A DNA stretch of 64,000 nucleotides, from assembly GCF_005239225.2 (NCBI RefSeq), contig NC_133296.1, forward strand, positions 1,798,001 through 1,862,000, written 5' to 3'. The translations under genes were made by a program, and so were the position numbers. This document shows positions 1 to 13,500 of the stretch, one piece after another. This stretch comes from Populus alba (Eukaryota; Streptophyta; Magnoliopsida; Malpighiales; Salicaceae). Each line of letters starts with the position of its first letter. Within the stretch, counting starts at the first letter, position 1. The notes below the pieces were generated by a model. It had not been told where the DNA came from. It searched no databases and saw nothing but the letters and a program-made list of their open reading frames with translations.

Positions 1-82
1 GTTGGCTTGCTTGTAGATGCTTTCAACAAAAAATATTTTTACATAATTGGGTTCTGTGATGAACATTTATGGTTTCTTGCAG

Positions 83-3000
83 AGAATTTAATTGGAAAAG
101 GTGGTTTCGCTGAGGTTTACAAAGGTTGTTTGCCTGATGGAAGGCTAGTAGCCATAAAGCAGCTGACAAAAGGAACTCTTGATGAGAAGACTGCTGGCTT
201 TCTAAATGAGCTAGGCATTATAGCCCATGTTGACCATCCTAATACTGCTAAGCTGCTTGGGTGTGGCATTGATGGGGGGATGCACCTTGTTTTTGAATTG
301 TCTCCATTAGGGAGTTTAGGATCTGCTCTTCATGGTTTGGTTCTAATTTGTATTGTTTTCTAGCCAAATTGCAATTGCATTATGGTATTCAAGTTACTTA
401 GGTGTTCATCAATTGCATTTCCAGGTTCACAAGTCGAGCTTGATTGGAGTAAAAGGTACAAAATTGCTCTTGGGGCAGCAGATGGACTGCTGTATCTTCA
501 TGAGAATTGCCGAAGGCGAATCATCCATAGAGATATAAAGGCCGATAATATTCTTCTTACAAAGAATTTTGAGCCTCAGGTATCTCTCGAATTATACCTG
601 AGAACATCAGAGGTTAACGACTTCAGTTATTGCTGGGATCTTTTTCCTTTCCTTTTCTTTTTTGTTCCTTTCTATTGTTTGTTTTCAGGAAAACTTTTTC
701 TAACACGCAGAGAAGGATGTCTAATCATTTTGACGACCTAATTTTTTGAGTGTAAATAGTGAAGCGTATGCCCTTCCTGCACCATATATAGCCATCGAAT
801 AAATCTGTAACTACGTCTATTTCTAACAACCGATAAAAGTACCTTCGCAATTTGTGATCAGCAGTATTTCTTTCTACATAGCTCATGCAGGAAACATTCT
901 TACTATGCCATGTTTTTACGTTTGATTGTTTTCAGCTTGTCTGATGATGAACCTTGCTCGGGTAAATCTCTCTGTCCAGGTTTTCAGCATTTTTGCATGA
1001 AGTGGTTACCAAAATAATGTAATTCACCTAAAACGAAACACTGTACAATTGGTAAAAGTTTGAATTTAATTCCTTATGAAATGGAATTGCCAAACTAATT
1101 GCCTGAGTGCTCAACAATAATAGAATGCCAGCATAATTGATTTTCCATATTTTTAAAGAGGAGTGGAATGGTAATATTTGAGTTTCAAATTCAATTCAGG
1201 CTCAAGTGTTCAAAATCCCAAAGCATAACTTTTGGGATATTGTAGAAAGGCAGCCATACAACCTTGGAGTTTCAAGTATCACACTACTCTTTCATATGTT
1301 GCCATACACAGTTGTGATTGAATTCATGACTGCTCATGAAAATTTTGGTGATGGCATTAGGCTCCATGTACCTGTGTTCTGCATGAATCACTATTTCAAA
1401 CTGACAAGTCATAGCTTAACATCATCAAACTAGCAAGGACTTGTGAAAATGCCTGCATTCTCTTAGATTTAGGTGGAGGTATTGGAACAGTTTTGTGTTC
1501 CACATATAGCGAAGTTTGAGATCGTCAATAATGGAAGTGGGAGTATAGATGTGTTTGACAAGGAAAGTGTGAATATCTTTTATGAGCATGATTCAGTCTT
1601 GCTTTGTGGTTCATTATTGAATTTAACACAGAAGAATTCAATTGTATCTGTTGATTTTTCTCCCAACACCTTTTTCTCCCAACACCACTACGCCTTCTGC
1701 TTGATTAGGATGCTTGTAAGGGCCCAAGCTTGAGCCAGATTAATAGTCTGATGAAGCAATTTAGTTTTATTTGGGCAGAGGTTGGTTCTCTTCCCTTGGG
1801 ATCATTGTTGGCATGTCACTTAGAGTGAGGAGATCCTCGTAACTTTGAGTTTGTAGTCTTTGCCACAAGATTCACCATCATTGACTCTGTTCATTTATTG
1901 ATGGAATGATCTTCACTTGCCATCAAATCTGAAATTTCTCATCACACATTATTCAGTATAGGTGTCAGGACCATCAACCAAGACAAATATTTTACATTAA
2001 CAAACGAACTGCTAAATGTTTCTCTAATTCTGTAGTATATTAGAGAACTTTATGCATAATCAGTATCACCAAAGTCTTGCATTTATGAGGAACATATATA
2101 GTAAGGCCAACCATAGACTCACTACCTTAATAGGAAAGACTACAAGGCTTACCTTGCAGCAGGGGTATTAAGATGCAAGAACACTAATAGTTAGTGTGTA
2201 ATGATCCATTAAAAAAATATGACCAAGAGTGATTTGAAAGTTCGAAGGTGCTGCATTCAATGTTACATGAACGTTCAAAGCTACCACAGAAAACATTCTA
2301 TTATCAAGCCATTCATTTTGCAATCCTAGATGGAACTGCTGTAAATGGGAAATGTGGGTGAGAAGGCACTTATTCTGTTAAATAGTGCGTTAGTAGAATG
2401 CATCACTAATTAGCTTTTCTTCGGCGAATGAGGTTCACGCCTCGAAGCAATGTTCCTTGTTAAGTATTTTGTACTTGGGACACGAGTATTTGAGACTCGT
2501 GACCGTGACCATATAACGACAAACAATTTCATAGCTGAAGAAAATAATGATTTGAGTTATCCTGCTAGCTCTTTGCTTGCATGCGTTTTAGCTATTGCTT
2601 AAGTTGTATGAATCTTCTCCTTTTTATTTAGTTGTTGGTGATTGAACCTTTGATATATTCCTTATTAAATACCTCTCTGCCTGCTTGAAGTGCTATTTAA
2701 AGAAATAGAGAAAAGATTTCCATATCTGAGAATTTTTTTTTTTTTCCGGGCTATCCTACAATTATCAATTTTGAATTAGGTTTTATTAAACTATTATTGC
2801 CTTTTCTGCTCTGGTTTCTTTTTACACCGTGTCAGATTCGCTACAATTGTCTTTCAATTTGTTCTAATATGGACAATATATTCGCTCCGGATATTGGAAT
2901 TTTATGACATTTGTATGGCTCCACATATTGGAATTTTATGGCATTTGTATGCAAGGATTTCAATTCTACTTGTCGTACTATCTGTCATATATTACTGTAA

Positions 3001-4598
3001 ACTGGTATCATGACATTTATACAGCTGTTTGGTTACTTGAATCTTTTGTTTATTGATTCACAATCTAATTTTGATCCAGATTTGTGATTTCGGACTAGCA
3101 AAGTGGCTACCAACACAGTGGACTCACCATAATGTATCCAAATTTGAAGGCACATTTGGGTGTGTAAGAGTAAAATATTTTGGTCAGGAGTTGATAAAAG
3201 TGCTCATGACTTGATGTTACTTTTTTTTTTGCTTGCAGCTACTTTGCACCTGAATACTACATGCATGGCATAGTCGACGAAAAAACCGATATCTATGCAT
3301 TTGGGGTATTACTTTTGGAGCTCATAACAGGGCGTCGACCTGTGGATCATTTACAACAAAGCCTTGTGATTTGGGTAACCTTTTTACTTCTGCACAGTCT
3401 GGTCATCAGAAAAGCCATATATATATATATATGAAAAGTCACCAGCTACCTTTTTTTATCTTACTCTCACTGGTAGGCAAAGCCTTTGCTGGATAACAAT
3501 GATACTAAGGAGCTTGCTGACCCTTCTCTTGGTAACAACTATGATCTAGAAGAGATGGATCGTGTGGTTTTGACCGCCTCTTTGTGTATTGAGCAGTCTC
3601 CAGTCCTACGCCCTCGAATGAGTCAGGCAAGTGTAGAATTGCATGTCACTAGTACTACTTTATTTCATGCAGTCCTATACAGTCACATTACCAGAAACCA
3701 CAGGGTCACCGTTCCATTTGCAGAATCTGTTTTGGAGAGGCTCCATATCGTTTAGTGATACACTGTAAATGGGCAAATCCCAGAAAACAAATGCCAATCA
3801 GGAAATGACATGGTTTTTGTATATTAAGATGTGGTTACAAGGTTCCTGTATTTCATTTCATAGGAACAGCAACAGAACTTTTGCTATCCAAATCTAGCCC
3901 ATATTCTAGGAAAAGACTGGTTTGAATGCTTATGCTGTTTTGTTGTACTGAAAAGGGTATGTGATCAGGCCATTAAATGCAAATGGCTATAAGTTTGATC
4001 AAGGAAAACTAATTATAGTGTTCCCTCTTATTCAAGACAGAACACTACTGGCCTGTCTTTCATTGATATAGTTACGTGAACTCGCCATTTATGTTTCTGG
4101 TGTGCCTGGCATGCCTTTCATTCTGTACTTTCTTTTGTTAATCATGTAATACAATTGCATAAAAAGCCCCTAAACCAACTTCCTATATGATTTATCTTCA
4201 CTCAGTAATTGATTGAAGAATAGCAAATTACTTTAGAGAGAATCATGTGATAGAATTGCCATTTACTGGTCCATTCATTTCTCTCATGATAGGTTCATAG
4301 TGGATTGTCATTTCCTGCAAGTTTCTTAAACTTTACCCTTGAATGCTCTCTTTGGTAGAGATTCTGATCTACGAAGATGACTTTGAAATAAACATTGAAT
4401 GGCAAATTGATAGATGTTCTTTTGCAGGTTGTGATCCTACTAAGAGGTGATGAATATGTCTCTGAGCGTGCCAAAAAAGGTAAAGATCGTACTCTCCTAA
4501 GAACTTACTCAGAAGAAATCTTCGACGCCCAGGATTACAACTCAACTAGGTATCTCAACGATCTCAAACGATACAAAGAGCTTGCTTTGGGTTCTTGA
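83..4598 (+). CDS. Receptor-like cytoplasmic kinase, class VI type (5' end outside window)
   Basis: Serine/threonine kinase of the plant RLCK VI group, soluble or membrane-associated, some members of which bind ROP GTPases. Visible exons are 83-334, 425-579, 3080-3159, 3239-3374, 3477-3626 and 4428-4598; all join in frame and give about 313 residues. Kinase landmarks appear in order: glycine loop [15 protein letters not shown] lysine, HRDIKADN catalytic loop, DFG, the FAPEY form of the APE motif, [12 protein letters not shown] and the C-lobe arginine segment RPRMSQVV. All catalytic residues are present, so an active kinase is expected. The C-terminal tail with [13 protein letters not shown] is typical of this group. 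The exon starting at 83 follows a TTGCAG acceptor, so the N-terminal region lies to the left. Intron 580-3079 is long. The intron after 3626 uses a GC donor. The exact paralog is not determined. Confidence 0.9.
580..3079 (+). other. 2.5-kb intron of the RLCK gene
   Basis: Intron bounded by CAG/GTATCT and TCCAG/ATTTGT. Two open frames inside it (1206-1433 and 1473-1733) match nothing I recognise and are probably chance. A 34-bp direct duplication lies at 2891-2924 and 2925-2951 (unit begins ATATTGGAATTTTATG). I see no transposon ends. Confidence 0.6.
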
Positions 4599-5457
4599 AA
4601 GCAGTGAATACCATATTTAAGAAGAAAGAACATTAGGAGTACAACTTCAAACATAGAAAACAACCCTAGGTGTAATAATAGGTTTACAGTTTCAAAGGGT
4701 GTTTAAAAATATCCTGCAGCGGAGATAAATCATTTGCCATCTTGTTTTCATGGAATTTGAACGCACCTGTCAATCCTTCGATAGAATTTCAAATTCCATG
4801 TAAAACACCATGAAATGAGATTGTTTCCGAAGTTCTAAACATCCTTACTATGTTTCTCTTTTTCATTTCCGTGTACATATAAGGTTGTTTTCTTTCAGAC
4901 TAGAGACCTTACCTTGTATGGAAGATGATTTTACTTCATGTAAAACAAAGTTATAGAAATCATTTTCAGCTTTATATTGCTATGTACCATTGTCTTTTGT
5001 GAAAGCTTCTTTTCAGATCACAAGACTCCATTTCAACACCTACACGCTGAGACACTTGAGATGTCAAGTTCTCATGTTGACCTTTCATGAATGTGCCAAA
5101 CCTGACATCAAGGTAAACGCCTTCATGCTTAGGTTGTCATCTTCTACTTCTTGCAAGAGCAAGACAATGCCGAGTCATACAAAGAGTTTGAAACATAAAT
5201 AACAGGTTTTTACTGTAGAAATGTAAGTTGTGAGATCAATATCCGTGTCCACACCAGCTGCCTGACATGGAATTCAGGATCTCAAGACCAGCATATATGT
5301 AATGGGAGGTGTTACTCGAGCATGAACTAGATTAGATACTCAAATTACCAAGTAGAAATCATAACAAGTAGGTAAATGGTAGAAAAATATGGGGCAAACA
5401 TAACAATAAGCCTAAATCTCATTGTTATTAACCGTTGGCTTGGGAAGCAGTTGAATC
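4599..5457. other. 3' flank of the RLCK gene, no gene seen
   Basis: Presumed 3' UTR of the kinase followed by ordinary AT-rich flank. The open frame at 4990-5202 has no recognisable protein signature. Confidence 0.5.
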
Positions 5458-5612
5458 TGTGTTTTTCAAAATTTTAATTATTATTTTTTTATGTTTTTAT
5501 ATTGTTTTAATGTGTTGATTTTAAAAAATAAAAAAATATATTAATTTAATATATTTTTAAATAAAAAAATATTTTGAGTAGCAACTACTATTATAATTCC
5601 AAACAAAGACAA
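5458..5612 (+). repeat. Dispersed AT-rich repeat, family B copy 1
   Basis: Begins near TATTGTTTTAATGTGTTGA, continues through TTTTAAAAAATAAAAAAAT and ends in a CAACTACTATTATAATTCC-like tail. Related blocks recur at 5985, 30392, 42003 (reversed), 42575, 42770 and 46195. No coding capacity; probably a short non-autonomous element. Confidence 0.6.
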
Positions 5613-5705
5613 ACCTGCCTAGTTTAACTCAACCACAGATTAAACTAGGTCAGAGTTCTATTAGTATTATTTAGCAGGTTAACTTATTTAAAACCTGGAA
5701 TGTTT

Positions 5706-5736
5706 ATTTTTTTTTTTTTTAAAAAAAAAAAAAAAA
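5706..5736. repeat. T15A16 perfect palindrome
   Basis: A run of 15 T is followed directly by 16 A, a self-complementary 30-bp tract. Such tracts form rigid, nucleosome-poor DNA. Confidence 0.85.
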
Positions 5737-5984
5737 CTTGAGATAACATAATTTTTTATTTTCGATTGAGCTAGGTGAACCCGCCGTCTTGAACATTGAA
5801 TTTAATGACTTTCTAATACATAACCAGATTACATGGCTAGGCCTGGCCAGCCTAATGAGCCGGAGTAGACACGTGGGGGTCAATCATAGGATAAAAAGAA
5901 AAGCTGTTGAGTTTTCTTTCATCGGGATCTCACAACCCAGCATGAAAAACGTTTTACTCTGTTTGTTTTTTTTTTTTTAAAGTA

Positions 5985-6112
5985 ATGTTAAAAAAATTAT
6001 AATATATTTTTTTTAATTTTAAGTTAATTTATTTTACATATTTTTTAGATTGTTTTGATATATTAATATAAAAAAATAATTTTAAAAATCAATTAATACC
6101 ACATTTTAAATC
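5985..6112 (+). repeat. Dispersed AT-rich repeat, family B copy 2 (degenerate)
   Basis: Shares TTAGATTGTTTTGATATAT and the following AT-rich block with the copy at 46195. It lacks the CAACCACAA-type tail. Confidence 0.45.
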
Positions 6113-6429
6113 AAGAATATGCTAGCCAGGTCACCTTATCTGCATCAAGAATATGTCTTCCACTGCATTTATCCTCAAAATTATCGAGTGGTCCAATGCA
6201 TGTGTTTTCTTATTCACTTCTTTTAATAAACTCAACGATCCCATTAATTTTGTTGAATGGAATTTATTTAATAAAATATTGTTAGTTTAGTATGATATAA
6301 TCATTATTTATCTCAAAAACACAACAATAAAATCTAATAAAATACCATTTAGTTGTTATAAATACTCATAAGTATATCATAATAATTACTTGCCAAACAT
6401 TTTTTTTATAGCATGATATTTATCAGGAG

Positions 6430-6692
6430 TGATTATTTTCAGTTTCGTTCGGTTTTATTAAAAAAAAAAATCAAGCTGAATTTTTTTTTTAAAAGAAAAA
6501 ATCGAAACTGGTTCAAACCGACCAGTTTCGGTTCAATTTTTAAGATAAAAACTAGTTCAAACCAGTTTGACTTAGTTTTTTTATTTGGCTCAACTTTTTT
6601 AGCCTGACTTGGTTTTTTTTTGGTTTAGCTCGGTTTTTTTCCGGTTTTCTCAGTTTAATTGGTTTTTTAGTTTTTTTACTTATCCCTAATAT
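6430..6692 (+). repeat. CGGTTT-rich dispersed repeat, family A copy 1
   Basis: Repeated CGGTTT/AACCGG words, including GGTTCAAACCGACCAG and GGTTTAGCTCGG, end in a TTTTTACTTATCCCTAAT terminus. The reverse complement of this end (ATTAGGGRYRAGTAAAAA) matches the start of the copy at 9182. No open frame of note. Confidence 0.6.
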
Positions 6693-7249
6693 TCATTAGC
6701 ATCACACATTGTAACAACCACTATACAATAATATTACACAGATATTCAATCAACTTTGATATGTGTTTTTGAAATATAATTCACCTAGATTGGAATTTAA
6801 AGAAGGAAACTTTCATTTTAAACTAGCATGATTTTGAATTATCACACATTGAAAAACTTCTAGCGAAATAAAAGTTATAGCACAATATAATACAAGTACA
6901 AATTTTAAGTTTAAAATTTTTTTATCTAAAAATATATATTAAAAAAATAATATAAACTTGAATTAAATACATAATATGATACTTTTATTTCGAGAGGTAT
7001 AATATTTTTCTGATTTATCTTGAGGAACATTTATCACTTAATTAAAGGGGAAACATAAACTACTGGTCAATTACCTTAAATGACACACAATTCCAATGGA
7101 GTTTTTTTTTTTTTAAAAAAAGTATGGATTATTGAAGCCTTTTTTATTTTCTAGAATAGGAAAAACAAAATTCTCCTTTTCTTTTTTCCATTTTCCACCC
7201 CGTTTTCCCCCGAACAAGGTAAAGATAAGATTAGCATGTATTTATAGCC
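6693..7249. other. AT-rich intergenic DNA, nothing recognised
   Basis: No gene, hairpin or repeat family that I can define in this stretch. Confidence 0.4.
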
Positions 7250-8275
7250 AATCCGCATCTCCTTTCCTACCTATTTTAAGCAGTTAAATCCTTTCGTGAA
7301 ATTCCATATCAGTTTTCCCTTCCCAAATTCGACAGTTTTTTTTTTTTAAAAAAAAAAAAAAATCTCATTTCATACCTATTTTAATCAATTAAATCCTTTA
7401 ATGAAATCCCATGTCAATTTTCCCTTCCCATATTCAACTTTTTTTATAAAAAAATATCATTTCATACCTATATTGATCAATTAAGTCCTTTAATGAAAAT
7501 CAATTTCAATTTCCCCTTCCCATATCAATTTTCCTTTCCCAGATTCAACTTCTTTTTTTTTTTTTTTAAATCTCCTTTCATACCTATTTTTAGCAATTAA
7601 ATCCTTTCGTGAAATTCCATATCAAATTCCCTTCCCAGATTCAACCTTTTTTTTAATAAAAAAATCTCATTTCATACATATTTTAAGCAATTAAATCCTT
7701 TAATGATTCTCCTTCCCAGATTCTTTTTTTTAAAATCTCATTCCATACCTGTTTTTAGCAATTAAATCCTTTAATGAAATCCCATATCGATTTTCCCTTC
7801 CCAAATTCAATTTCTTTTAAATAAAAAAAATCTCATTTCATACCTATTTTAACCAATCAAATCCTTTAATGAAATTCCATATCAATTTCCCCTTCCCAAA
7901 TTCATTTTTGTTTTTTAAAAAATCTTATTTCATACTTATTTTTAGCAATCAAATCCTTTAATGAAATCCCATATCAATTTTCCCTTCCCAAATTTAACCT
8001 TTTTTAAAAACAAAATCTCATTTCATACATATATTAAGCAATTAAACCCTTTCATGTATTCCCATATTAATTTCCCTTCCCAGATTCATTTTTTTTTTTA
8101 AAAAAATCTCATTTCATACCTATATTAAGCAATTAAACCCTTTAATGAATTCCCATATTAATTTCCCTTCCCAGATTCATTTTGTTTTTTTAAAAAATCT
8201 CATTTCATGCCCATTTTAAGCAATTAAATCCTTTAATGAAAATCCATATCAATTTTCCCTTCCCAAGTTCAATGA
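7250..8275 (+). repeat. Minisatellite, about 11 copies of a 70-105 bp unit
   Basis: Each unit contains TCATTTCATACCTATTTTA, then GCAATTAAATCCTTTAATG, then a CCATATCAATTTTCCCTTCCC-type segment with an AGATTCAA word, and closes with a T-run running into an A-run. Units begin near 7257, 7363, 7458, 7570, 7668, 7737, 7832, 7923, 8017, 8107 and 8199. The unit near 7668 is shortened. Each unit junction is itself a T/A palindrome. Confidence 0.85.
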
Positions 8276-9181
8276 CACCATAGGCCACACACCATCACCA
8301 ATCATTGAATTACACCCCAATCTAACCTGTAATATTACAAAGAATAAATAAAATATACTCCTACAGATAAGAGGGTAGCTTGAGAAAGTGGACATTCACA
8401 TGTCTCTCTAGCATTATTCCCTTTCCTTTTTTTAATTAATCTTTTTCTTGATTTGTTTAATTAATCCATGTATGTTTGCAAAATTCACGGTGAACAAAAT
8501 CCTAATTACATGTGAACACAATCTAATCTACCTCCCTAATTACATATTACAAACAATTCTCTGTTTTTTTTTTTTTTTTTTAATTAAATAATAAATATTT
8601 AGTTTTAAAATAAAATAATAATAATAAAAAAAAAAAAAACAACAACAACAATAATAAAATTTTAAATTTACTTTCTGGTTATTCGGAATCTTAGTTTGAA
8701 GATATTCTTTCGTCCTGTTGTCGTAACGTAATCAAATGTCTTCTCCTATGCCATCTACCTTTACCCACGTCTCTTATTTCTTACGCTTTTTATATTTTCA
8801 AACCCCCCCTCGTACTTTTTATTATTCGTTTTTAGCCGTTGTAGATCTTACAAATTATTGATGTCAACAATCAACTCATGATGCCATCATATCATGTGCT
8901 TGAACTTCCCTAAAAAGACTAGATTTTAATGTGAGACGCATACAAATTTTATAATTAAAAATAAGGTGTGATAATAAATTTAAGTTTGAAAGATTAAAAA
9001 AATTAGTTTTTGCATCCTCAATTCAAATTTAACATAATATGACGAAGTCCTATTCAATTTAAAATTATCTATAGTATTTATATTTGTTTTTAATTTTTCA
9101 ATATCCACTCTTCATTACTTAATTATTTTAGTGATTTTATTATATGCATTCAAACAAAGAGATGAAAAGGGAATGGATATA
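8276..9181. other. AT-rich intergenic DNA with low-complexity tract 8560-8670
   Basis: The 8560-8670 part holds a T-run, ATA repeats, an A-run and CAA repeats in succession. The remainder shows no gene or repeat that I recognise. Confidence 0.5.
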
Positions 9182-9575
9182 ATTAGGGGCGAGTAAAAAT
9201 ATCAAAAAATTGATTAAACCGAGAATATTGAGAAAAAAAAAAATTGAAAAAACTGAAAAAGCAAAAAAAACCGATTAAAATTTTGAAAAACTAACCGGGT
9301 CGGTTTTATAAACCTGAATCAAAAAACCAAACTGAACTAAACCCAAACAAAAAAAAAAACCAGGAAAAGTTGAGCCAAACCTTAAAAACCGAGTAAAATA
9401 AAAAAAATCAAGCCAAAATAATTTAAACCGGTTTGTGTTTTTAAAAAAAATCGACCCGAACCGAAATCAGTTGGTTTGAACTGATTTCAGTTTTTTTATA
9501 ATTTGTTTTTGATTTGGTTGTTTTTTTAATAAAAACTAAACCGAATTGAAAATAATTATTAAATATAATTAATTA
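9182..9575 (-). repeat. CGGTTT-rich dispersed repeat, family A copy 2
   Basis: Reverse-orientation copy beginning ATTAGGGGCGAGTAAAAA and rich in AAACCG words. It ends near CCGAATTGAAAATAATTATT, an end shared with the copy at 30905. Confidence 0.6.
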
Positions 9576-10380
9576 AAAATAATAGGGAATAAAAAACTAA
9601 AAAGAAGAAAGATAGGGTATTGATTTGAACAGCCAATTAGATGGATCCCACCAATGATTGGTTGTGATTTCTTCATGAACTATTTTCGCACATCTTTTTC
9701 CTTTTAAGCACCATGTATCCTAATTCTAGCTCCCATTAACTTAATAAAATCATTTGAGGTGAAATTAATTATGATATACCCATTACCATTATGTTATAAG
9801 TTGTCCATGTCAATCAATACAAAGTAAAAAAAATCAAAATTAATTGCAAAATCCTTCATCTTCCAAGCACCATATGTATACATAGTCGAGGAAGAAGTTT
9901 AAGTCCCACAAGAAAGGAATTGTGGGGATTAAAATGTGCTTATCCTTTACAAGAAAGAAAGAAAATGTAATGACTTATCGAATTAATTATTCTATATATT
10001 TATTATTTAAAATCGGACTATATGGATAACGTAGATAATTTTCAAAATTTTAGATATATTAATCTCCCAAGATTCACATTAAAATTACTTGGATCCAAAT
10101 TGATTAACAATTCTTTTAATTAAAAAAAAGTGAGGAAAAAATATTCTATTTTGTAATTTCGGAGAACTCCCAGGACGCCGTTCAAATTTCCCAAAGCAAT
10201 ATTTCCACTTCAAATTAACTATCACTTCCAAAAAAAATATAAAAAACAACCACACGCGCTTACAAACAGAGCGTTCACGCACGCGCGAACATTTCCATCT
10301 CCATCAAGAACAAGAAAAAAAAAAAAAAAAAAGGAGAAGAAGAAGGAAAATAGCAAAAGCGAGGCCAAAGCAAAGAACTC
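9576..10380. other. Upstream region of the ATG18H gene
   Basis: AT-rich flank. Short direct CACGCGCG words occur near 10250-10290 and an A-run at 10315-10332. No gene was found; the proximal part probably contains the promoter of the downstream gene. Confidence 0.4.
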
Positions 10381-10596
10381 AAAAAACCGTCCCTCTCCCT
10401 CTCCCTCTCCCTCTCGTTATATTTGTCTTTCTCTCTCTAAAGTCAAAACTCATAATTTTTTTTTTACCAAACACGGCCTATCTCTCTCAATTCCTCGTCA
10501 CCGGAAAATAATTAAACTCAATTTCACCTTCTATGATCGATCGCCTGTAGCCGGTGACTTTCGGAGTTAGTAATTTTTTTGTATCTGTTGATTATT
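10381..10596 (+). promoter_or_regulatory. Pyrimidine-rich leader of ATG18H with CCCTCT repeats
   Basis: CCCTCT is repeated four times at 10391-10415, followed by TCTTTCTCTCTC. Such Y-patch or TC-rich stretches are common at plant core promoters and 5' UTRs. The transcription start cannot be fixed from sequence. Confidence 0.45.
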
Positions 10597-13500
10597 ATGA
10601 AGAATAATAGCAACAAAGGAGAAAATAATAGCAGCAGCAATAATAACAATAAAAACAATCGGTTTATTCCTAATTCTTTGAAGTTCATTTCTTCTTGCAT
10701 TAAAACCGCTTCTTCCGGTGTCCGGTCTGCCAGCGCTTCTGTTGCTGCTTCTATCGCCGGTGACCACCAGGACCGCAAAGACCAGGTACAGTTCCTTTCT
10801 TGTTTTTTTTCTTGGATTTTTAGTTTATTTTATTTAACGAGATGAATTAGTATTTTATGATGATTTATGCTTTTTTGATTATTTTTTAATGTTACTGTTT
10901 GTTCGTTGCTAAAAAAAAGTTGAATAAATAATGATTGTAGCATAGATTTTCAGCTATTAACCAAACAGACACTATAATTTATTTTTTTTTAAAAAAAAAT
11001 TAATTGTTTTTTTTTTTTTTGAAGTAGCCTGAGGGTTTACTGATGAATTATTTGGGCAATTTAAGATATTATTATTATTTTTTGAGGTCAATAGATTTAA
11101 TTTGCTTGGCATTACTGTAATTGCCGGGTTTTATTAGAAAAGTCGATAGGTCGCGTTGTTTACTAATTGGCGAGTGGATTTGCTGGTGCTTGCTTGTTAG
11201 CTTAGCTGGCGATCTCAGTAAATTGTAATGGAATTAAGTGACACGGGGTTGAATGGGAGGGCTCTGATGACCAGGTTGCTTATAGAATGTAGATGTTTAA
11301 AAATTGTGTGGAGAGGTAGAGAAAGAACACTATATCACTAGGTTGTGATATTTTAAATGTTTTTTCGAAGTGTAATGATGCTAATCTATTCTTCCAGCAA
11401 TTTTAAAGAGTTGCTATGTCAATGAGAATCTGTTTATTTTCTTGCAATTTTGTCTTACTTCCTTTTGTTACATTTTCTGTGTTTTGCATTTCCATTGTTA
11501 AGCTTATGTTTAGTGGCTTGGTTTCCATGGTTTGGTGAAACAGGTGCTTTGGGCTTCATTTGACAAACTAGAGCTTGGACCTGGTTCTTTTAAGAACGTC
11601 CTCTTACTTGGTTACTCCAATGGCTTTCAAGTCATTGATGTTGAAGATGCCTCTAATGTCACTGAACTTGTCTCGAGACATGATGATTCGGTTACATTTT
11701 TACAGATGCAGCCCCTTCCTGCAAAGTCTGAGGGTTGCAACGGAGAGGGGTATAGAGCATCACATCCTTTGCTCTTGGTTGTTGCATGTGATGAATCAAA
11801 GAGCTCAGGTCTAGTGCTCAGTGGGAGAGATGGCTTTAATGAGTCTCACACGGGAAATGTTGCCATCTCTCCAACTATTGTTCGGTTTTACTCGCTGAGA
11901 TCTCATAATTACGTTCATGTTCTGAGATTCCGTTCTACTGTGTATATGGTCAGATGCAGTCCACGTGTAGTTGCTGTGGGTCTTGCAACACAAGTAAGCA
12001 CAAGTTTTACCTAAGATGCTTTTCACAGTAACTTCTAGTGTATTTGTATATGCTGCTAGTTTTTGTGGAGTTGCACCAGTTCGTTTGAAAAACGAGAGTA
12101 ATGATATGGGATGGTTGCAATTACTCGTTATTTGAAGACATTTATTGGAGGGAGCTTTTATCATCTCATAATCTTCATTACTAGTTAATTGAAGGCATTC
12201 ATTGGTGGAAGCTTTTATCATCCCCTAATAGAAGATTATGTAAATTTATTGTGGTTTGGTTCATTAATGGAGTTAAGTGATTGAAACTCTCTTAATGTCT
12301 TCTTTTTTTCTCATTGTGCTGGCAGATATACTGCTTTGATGCTCTCACTTTTGAGAACAAATTCAGTGTTCTCACTTATCCTGTCCCTCAGTTAGGAGGT
12401 CAAGGAATGGGTGGGGTTAATATTGGATACGGTCCAATGGCTGTGGGTTCTAGGTGGTTGGCTTATGCTTCTGACAACCCGCTGGTGTTAAATACAGGCC
12501 GCTTGAGTCCACAAAGTCTTACTCCTCCTCTTGGTGTCAGTCCATCAAGTTCACCAGGCAGTGGGAGTCTGGTAGCTCGGTATGCCATGGAATCTAGTAA
12601 GCAATTAGCTACTGGTATAATAAATTTGGGAGACATGGGCTACAAGACGCTGTCTAGATACTGTCATGATCTTATGCCTGATGGTTCTAGTTCTCCCGTA
12701 TCTTCAAATTCAAGCTGGAAAGTTGGTCGCAGTGCAACACATTCAGCAGATTCAGATACTGCTGGAATGGTTAGTTTTTGACAAGCTGAGAACTGGAATT
12801 TCAATTATATTATGTTATCATGTTACTGGAAATTAAAACCTAGTTTTCATGTCCTGGCTTATATGTTTCATTCTTCCGATGAAATTATTGGCTTAAGTTC
12901 TATTTTGCATTTATTTCTATTATACAGGTTTGGCTTTGTAATTTTAAGACATACTAAGTACTGGAGGCATGTGACGGAAAGCATTTGTCAGTATTCAAGT
13001 GTAACTCAAATATTTTCTCTCTTAATCAAGTGTTCTATTGCAGGTTGTTGTGAAAGATTTTGTTTCCAGAGCTGTGATATCACAATTTAGAGCTCATACT
13101 AGTCCAATTTCTGCTCTATGTTTTGATCCAAGTGGTACACTTCTGGTCACTGCCTCTATTCATGGGAACAATATAAATATTTTTCGGATTATGCCATCCT
13201 GCTCTCAAAGTGGACCAGGTGCTAAGAGTTATGATTGGAGCTCTTCTCATGTGCACCTTTACAAGCTCCATCGTGGCATTACCCCAGCTGTATGTTTCTG
13301 TTTCCTCCGTCTCCCCAACATTATTTTTTTCTTCTATTTTTATGGAGATGTATTCCTTTGTGTTTCTCATACAGGTTATACAAGACATTTGCTTTAGTCA
13401 TTACAGTCAGTGGATTGCCATTGTTTCGTCCAGGGGAACTTGCCATATTTTTGTGCTTTCCCCTTTTGGCGGTGAGAATGTTCTTCAAATACATAATTCC

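Noticed and set aside
1473..1733. 86-residue open frame within the kinase intron
   Set aside because: No homology that I recognise, no splice partner needed by the kinase frame, and the flanking exons join correctly without it.
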